DNA from: Betaproteobacteria bacterium
GTDB taxonomy: Bacteria > Pseudomonadota > Gammaproteobacteria > Burkholderiales > SG8-39
Assembly: GCA_005883675.1 (NCBI GenBank)
Contig: VBCM01000194.1
Span: 1-50,859 of the forward strand
Reading direction: 5' to 3'
DNA length: 50,859 nt
Part shown: one piece after another, positions 46,951 to 50,859 of the stretch
Layout of the letters: each line of letters starts with the position of its first letter
Numbering within the stretch: position 1 is the first letter of the stretch
The notes under the pieces: model-generated
The model's input: the letters and a program-made list of their open reading frames with translations, nothing else
Database searches by the model: none
Told to the model about the DNA's origin: nothing
Made by a program: the position numbers and the translations under genes

Positions 46951-48435
46951 ATGCTAAGAACTCTCAAAATCCATAAGCCGGCTACTGTTAGCACTCGGCT
47001 CGGACGAGTGCTAATGATAGCCGCGGCGCTGCTCGCTTTCAAGGCCGCCGCGCAGGACCTGCCGCGGCCGGTGCGGCAGGGGCTGCGCACCGCCGGCGTC
47101 CCCGCCTCGAGCGTCTCCGCCTGGGTGCAGGAGGTCGGAGCGCCGCGACCGAGCGTCGCAGCGCGGGCCGACACGGCGATGCACCCGGCTTCGGTGATGA
47201 AGCTCGTGACCACGTACGCCGCGCTCGAACTCCTGGGCCCCGCGTACCGCTGGAAGACCGAGACCTATGTCGACGGCGAAGACCTGTTCCTGCGCGGCTA
47301 CGGCGATCCGAATCTCAACTATGAGAGCTTCTGGCTGCTACTGCGCAATCTGCGCGGCCGGGGGCTTCGCGAGCTGCGCGGAGACGTGGTGCTTGATCGC
47401 AGCTACTTCGGCCCGGCCCAGTACAGCGCGTTCGACAGCGAGATTTTCCGTCCTTACAACGTCACGCCAGACGCGCTGCTCGTCAACTTCAAATCGCTGC
47501 GCTTTACCTTCATTCCGCAGGGCGATAAGGGCGTACGCGTGTTCGCCGAGCCGGCGCTGCCCGGACTCGAGATCGTCAACCAGCTAAAGCTCGGCGATGG
47601 CAGCTGCCCGGACGGCAATCGCGCGTTTCGCGAGCTCATCCAGGCGTCGTTCCAGTCACAGCCGCCCCGCGCGAGCTTCGCCGGCACTTATCCGCTGAGT
47701 TGCGGCGAGCGCGACCTCAATATCGCGCTGCACGACCCGCAGGATTATGTCGCCGCGATGATCCGGCAGCTCTGGGGCGAGATGGGCGGCACCTGGTCAG
47801 GCAGCGTGCGCGACGGTGTCGTGCCGCCCGGCGCGCGGCTCCTGTACGTGCACGAGTCCGAGCCGCTCGGCGACATCGTGCGTGACATCAACAAGTTCTC
47901 GAACAACGTGATGGCGCGCCAGCTCTTCCTTACTCTGGGTGCGGAGCGCGGCGGCCCGCCGGCGCGTGCCGAGGAAGCCGCGCGCGCCATCAAGGAGTGG
48001 ATGGCGGCGAAGAAGATCGACGCGCCGGAGCTCGTGCTCGAGAACGGCTCGGGCCTCTCGCGCACCGAGCGCATCAGCGCCCGGCATCTCGCCACGCTGC
48101 TCGCCGCCGCGTGGCGCAGCCCGGTGATGCCCGAGTTCGTGTCCTCACTTCCCGTGGTGGCCGCCGACGGCACGATGAAGAAGCGCCTGCGCGGCGAGCG
48201 CGTGGCAGGCAGCGCACATGTCAAGACCGGCTTGCTCGCCGACGCGCGCGCCATCGCGGGATATGTGCTCGACCGCAACGGGCGGCGCCATGTCGTGGTG
48301 ATGATCGCCAACCATCCGAAGGCGCCAGAGGCCGACGCCGCGATGGATGCGCTCCTGCAGTGGGTGTACGACTCGCCTACAGCCCCAGCTCGGCCCATAA
48401 CGAATCGACCCGGCGCTTCACCGCCTCGTCCATGA
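46951..48435 (+). CDS. dacB: D-alanyl-D-alanine carboxypeptidase/endopeptidase, PBP4 family
   Basis: 494 residues if ATG 46951 is the start; GTG 47008 and ATG 47014 are alternatives just before the hydrophobic signal segment [16 protein letters not shown]. The serine-peptidase motifs are SxxK at S81-K84 (HPASVMK), SxN at S317 (KFSNNVM) and KTG at 425-427. [19 protein letters not shown] is typical of PBP4. It trims peptidoglycan in the periplasm. The longer start gives a better basic n-region for the signal peptide but puts the CIRCE operator inside the coding sequence. The 3' end overlaps ubiD by 59 bases. Confidence 0.88.
   Translation: MLRTLKIHKPATVSTRLGRVLMIAAALLAFKAAAQDLPRPVRQGLRTAGVPASSVSAWVQEVGAPRPSVAARADTAMHPASVMKLVTTYAALELLGPAYRWKTETYVDGEDLFLRGYGDPNLNYESFWLLLRNLRGRGLRELRGDVVLDRSYFGPAQYSAFDSEIFRPYNVTPDALLVNFKSLRFTFIPQGDKGVRVFAEPALPGLEIVNQLKLGDGSCPDGNRAFRELIQASFQSQPPRASFAGTYPLSCGERDLNIALHDPQDYVAAMIRQLWGEMGGTWSGSVRDGVVPPGARLLYVHESEPLGDIVRDINKFSNNVMARQLFLTLGAERGGPPARAEEAARAIKEWMAAKKIDAPELVLENGSGLSRTERISARHLATLLAAAWRSPVMPEFVSSLPVVAADGTMKKRLRGERVAGSAHVKTGLLADARAIAGYVLDRNGRRHVVVMIANHPKAPEADAAMDALLQWVYDSPTAPARPITNRPGASPPRP
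46988..47014. promoter_or_regulatory. CIRCE operator (HrcA binding site)
   Basis: TTAGCACTC, nine bases, GAGTGCTAA: a perfect match to the CIRCE inverted repeat bound by HrcA. It lies 82 bases upstream of the groES ATG on the other strand. It overlaps the 5' part of the divergent dacB gene, ending on the A of the ATG at 47014. The hrcA gene is not in this window. Confidence 0.95.
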
Positions 48436-49840
48436 CGATCGGCCGGCCCCAGCGCCGCTCGCTCTCGCCCGGCCATTTGTTGGTGGCGTCGATCCCCATC
48501 TTCGCGCCGAGGCCGGAGACCGGGCTCGCGAAATCGAGGTAGTCGATCGGCGTACGCTCGGCGATCAGGATGTCGCGCGCCGGATCGACCCTCGTGGCGA
48601 GTGCCCACACCACCTCCTTCCAGTTGCGCACATCGATGTCGTCGTCGCAGACGATGATGAATTTCGTGTACATGAACTGGCGCAGGTAGCTCCAGATGCC
48701 GAACATCACGCGCTTCGCGTGCCCCGCATATTGCTTGCGCATGCTGACGAGCGCGAGCCGGTACGAGCAGCCTTCGGGCGGCAGATAGAAATCCACGATC
48801 TCGGGGAATTGCTTGGCGAGCAACGGCACGAAGAGCTCGTTCAGCGCCATGCCGAGGATCGCCGGCTCGTCGGGCGGTTTACCGGTATAGGTGGAGTGGT
48901 AGATCGCCGAGCGCCGCGTCGTGACGCGCTCGACCGTAAGCACCGGGAAGCGCTCGACTTCGTTGTAGTAGCCGGTATGGTCCCCGTGCGGGCCCTCGTC
49001 CGCGCTGTCACCGGGCCGGATCGTTCCCTCGAGCACGATCTCGGCGCTCGCCGGCACTTGGAGCTCGCTGCCCAGGCACTTCGCGAGCTCGGTGCGCGCG
49101 CCGCGCAGGAGCCCGGCAAACTGGTATTCGCTCAGGGTATCGGGCACCGGGGTGACCGCGGCGAGCATGGTCGCCGGATCGGCGCCCAGCGCCACCGCCA
49201 CGGGGAAGGGTTCATCCGGATGCGCGAGCTGGTGGTCGCGGAAGTCGAGCGCACCGCCGCGATGCGCGAGCCAGCGCACGATGATGCGGTCCGGCGCGAT
49301 CAGCTGCTGGCGGTAAATGCCGAGGTTCTGCCGCCGCTTCTGCGGCCCGCGCGTGACGGTCAGCCCCCAGGTGATGAGCGGCCCGGCATCCCGGGGCCAG
49401 CACGTCTGCACTGGCAGCTTGCCCAAGTCGACGGCGCGTCCTTCGTGCACGATCTCCTGGCAGGGCGGCGACGAGCGCTCCTTCGGCGCCATGTCGAGCA
49501 CGCGCTTGAACACCGGAAACTTGTCCCACAGGTCGCGCAGCCCGGTCGGCGGCTCCGGCTCTTTGAGGTACGCGAGCACCTTGCCGACTTCACGCAGCTC
49601 GGCCGCGTCTTTCGCGCCCATCGCCGCCGCGACGCGCGACACCGTGCCGAAGAGATTGGCAAGCACCGGCGTGTCGTAGCCCGCCGGGCGCTCGAAAAGC
49701 AGCGCCGGCCCGCCCGCGCGCAGCACGCGGTCGCAGATCTCGGTGATCTCGAGGCGCGGTGAGACCGGTACGCGCACGCGCTTGAGCTCGCCGCGCGCTT
49801 CGAGCTGGGCGATGAATTCGCGCAGGTCGCGATAGCTCAC
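48377..49840 (-). CDS. ubiD: UbiD family decarboxylase (3-octaprenyl-4-hydroxybenzoate carboxy-lyase)
   Basis: 487 residues from GTG 49840. It opens [33 protein letters not shown], followed by [22 protein letters not shown]. The prenylated-FMN binding and catalytic region includes [43 protein letters not shown] and [49 protein letters not shown]. It decarboxylates the ubiquinone precursor after UbiA prenylation; ubiA is two genes upstream, supporting this role. The cofactor enzyme UbiX is not in the window. Confidence 0.96.
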   Translation of the reverse strand: MSYRDLREFIAQLEARGELKRVRVPVSPRLEITEICDRVLRAGGPALLFERPAGYDTPVLANLFGTVSRVAAAMGAKDAAELREVGKVLAYLKEPEPPTGLRDLWDKFPVFKRVLDMAPKERSSPPCQEIVHEGRAVDLGKLPVQTCWPRDAGPLITWGLTVTRGPQKRRQNLGIYRQQLIAPDRIIVRWLAHRGGALDFRDHQLAHPDEPFPVAVALGADPATMLAAVTPVPDTLSEYQFAGLLRGARTELAKCLGSELQVPASAEIVLEGTIRPGDSADEGPHGDHTGYYNEVERFPVLTVERVTTRRSAIYHSTYTGKPPDEPAILGMALNELFVPLLAKQFPEIVDFYLPPEGCSYRLALVSMRKQYAGHAKRVMFGIWSYLRQFMYTKFIIVCDDDIDVRNWKEVVWALATRVDPARDILIAERTPIDYLDFASPVSGLGAKMGIDATNKWPGESERRWGRPIVMDEAVKRRVDSLWAELGL

Positions 49841-49847
49841 ACGAGTC

Positions 49848-50384
49848 CTACCGGGCTGCCGCCATCAGACGCTCGGCAGCCATCTCGGCGAAGTCGAGAA
49901 GCAGCGTATCGCGCCCACGCACCGAATAGGCGCGCTCCGCGCCGCCGAGAACCAGCGTGAGCGTGGTCGCGCCGCGCCAGCCGAGCACGCCGAGCGCCGC
50001 GCCGCCGAGCGCGGCGGCGAGTGCGATCGCCGGCAACACCGCGGCCACCCCTTCGATGAAGCGAAACAGGCTATAGAGCGCTCGTCCCACGCCCTGGGCG
50101 CTCGCCATCATCTCCTGCGCCGCGCCGTGCGAAAGGCTGCCGATCGGCGCCGCAATTGCGAGCAGCAGAAGCGCGACGATCACCAAGGCGACGCCCCAGC
50201 CGAGACGGCGGGAATCGCGCTCGAAGGCCACCTTGAGCGCCGTGATGCGCGAAAACGGCACCGTCTCCACGTGCGAGTCGCTGCGGTGCACGAGGTAGCG
50301 CGGATAGAGCATGAGCTGCGAGCCGCGTTGCAGCCCGTTGGTGAAATCAAAGCGCAGGAGCGGCGTCTGCGCGTCGTCGCTCAT
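49848..50384 (-). CDS. Small membrane protein of unknown function
   Basis: 178 residues from ATG 50384, which overlaps the ubiA stop (ATGA). A soluble N-terminal part ([56 protein letters not shown]) resembles a small PH-like fold. Two hydrophobic segments (about 61-82 and 115-140) follow, then a short C-terminal part. I do not recognise the family. Position between ubiA and ubiD may reflect only compact gene packing. Confidence 0.8.
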   Translation of the reverse strand: MSDDAQTPLLRFDFTNGLQRGSQLMLYPRYLVHRSDSHVETVPFSRITALKVAFERDSRRLGWGVALVIVALLLLAIAAPIGSLSHGAAQEMMASAQGVGRALYSLFRFIEGVAAVLPAIALAAALGGAALGVLGWRGATTLTLVLGGAERAYSVRGRDTLLLDFAEMAAERLMAAAR

Positions 50385-50859
50385 GCGATGGCGAAGCTCG
50401 CCACGATACCGGCAAGGACCGCCGCGCCGACCCAGTTGTTGTGCCGGAAGGCCTTGAAGCAGCCCTCGCGCGTACGCGCGCGAATCAGCCGCCAGTGGTA
50501 AAGCGCCATCGCCGCGGCGCCGCCGAGCCCGACGTAGTAGGGCCAGGCGAGCGCGCGCAGCGCCCCCACCGACGCCAAGAGCGCGAGCATCAGCGCGTAG
50601 CTCGCCATCACGGCGGCGAGATCCCAGCGGCCGAGCGTCAGCGCCGAGGTGCGGATGCCGAGCTTCGCGTCGTCGTCGCGATCCACCATGGCGTACTCGG
50701 TATCGTAAGCAAACGCATAACCGACGTTGGCCGCGAGGAGCAGCCAGCACTCGGCCGGCAGGCGCTCCTGGGTGGCGGCGTAGGCCATCGGAATGCCGAA
50801 GCCGAAGGCGATGCCGAGATAGAGCTGCGGCAGCGCGAAGAAGCGCTTGCTGAACGGAT
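50381..50859 (-). CDS. ubiA: 4-hydroxybenzoate polyprenyltransferase, 3' part only
   Basis: The gene runs off the right edge; about 158 C-terminal residues are visible. YDTEYAMVDRDDDAKLGIRTSAL is the second aspartate-rich motif of UbiA-type prenyltransferases. It is followed by several transmembrane helices and FKAFRHNNWVGAAVLAGIV, typical of the C-terminus. The enzyme attaches the isoprenoid tail to 4-hydroxybenzoate in the inner membrane. The neighbouring ubiD acts later in the same pathway. Confidence 0.95.
   Translation of the reverse strand, partial: PFSKRFFALPQLYLGIAFGFGIPMAYAATQERLPAECWLLLAANVGYAFAYDTEYAMVDRDDDAKLGIRTSALTLGRWDLAAVMASYALMLALLASVGALRALAWPYYVGLGGAAAMALYHWRLIRARTREGCFKAFRHNNWVGAAVLAGIVASFAIA

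Overview
The window is a GC-rich, very compact bacterial chromosome segment. Gene order and protein similarity point to a betaproteobacterium. The linkages that support this are glyQ-glyS-gmhB-plsC-ygjP-gloA, lptD-surA-pdxA-rsmA, amgK-murU, dusB-fis-purH-purD-hemF, argH divergent from algZ-algR-hemC-hemD-hemX-hemY, hemA-prfA-prmC-grxD, and a CIRCE-type operator at groES-groEL. No insertion sequence, prophage, CRISPR array or rRNA was seen. There is one tRNA (Phe). Many genes overlap by ATGA/GTGA-type junctions, and all six convergent gene pairs overlap at their 3' ends.

Layout: 1-4.6 kb (+) glycyl-tRNA synthetase, heptose phosphatase, an apparently broken acyltransferase, a YgjP-like metallopeptidase and glyoxalase I. 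4.6-9.7 kb (-) outer-membrane biogenesis (lptD, surA), pdxA and rsmA. 9.7-18.7 kb (+) MurNAc recycling (amgK, murU), pepP, a UbiH-like monooxygenase, then dusB-fis-purH-purD-hemF. 18.7-24.3 kb (-) tetrapyrrole genes hemC, hemD, hemX, hemY behind the AlgZ/AlgR two-component pair. 24.3-29.0 kb (+) argH, two tandem Ser/Thr kinases with cyclic-nucleotide-binding domains, and a fructosamine-kinase-like gene. 29.0-32.4 kb (-) hemA-prfA-prmC-grxD.

32.4-42.7 kb is an accessory-looking, signalling-rich block. On the minus strand are a large sensor histidine kinase, a stand-alone receiver protein and a REC-PAS-GAF-GGDEF-EAL protein. Divergent from them is a three-gene cassette: a 59-residue basic peptide with a duplicated GGGSMP motif, a 253-residue protein of unknown function, and an EamA-type transporter. 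Convergent with the cassette is a fusion of CRP-like sensor/HTH, class III cyclase and TPR. The peptide cassette, with a CRP-spaced inverted repeat in its upstream region, is the best candidate here for an undescribed system.

42.7-50.9 kb returns to housekeeping: a discrete ACP and ketosynthase, a VOC protein, tRNA-Phe, groEL/groES with CIRCE, a DacB-like peptidase, ubiD, a small membrane protein and ubiA (cut by the window edge).

A second theme is missing sequence. Relative to family expectation, plsC, algZ and argH each seem to have lost a short segment with loss of frame, and pdxA and ubiH look internally shortened in frame. These could be real deletions or assembly errors; the sequence alone cannot decide. 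All family assignments are from reading the sequence and memory of the families; no database search was run.
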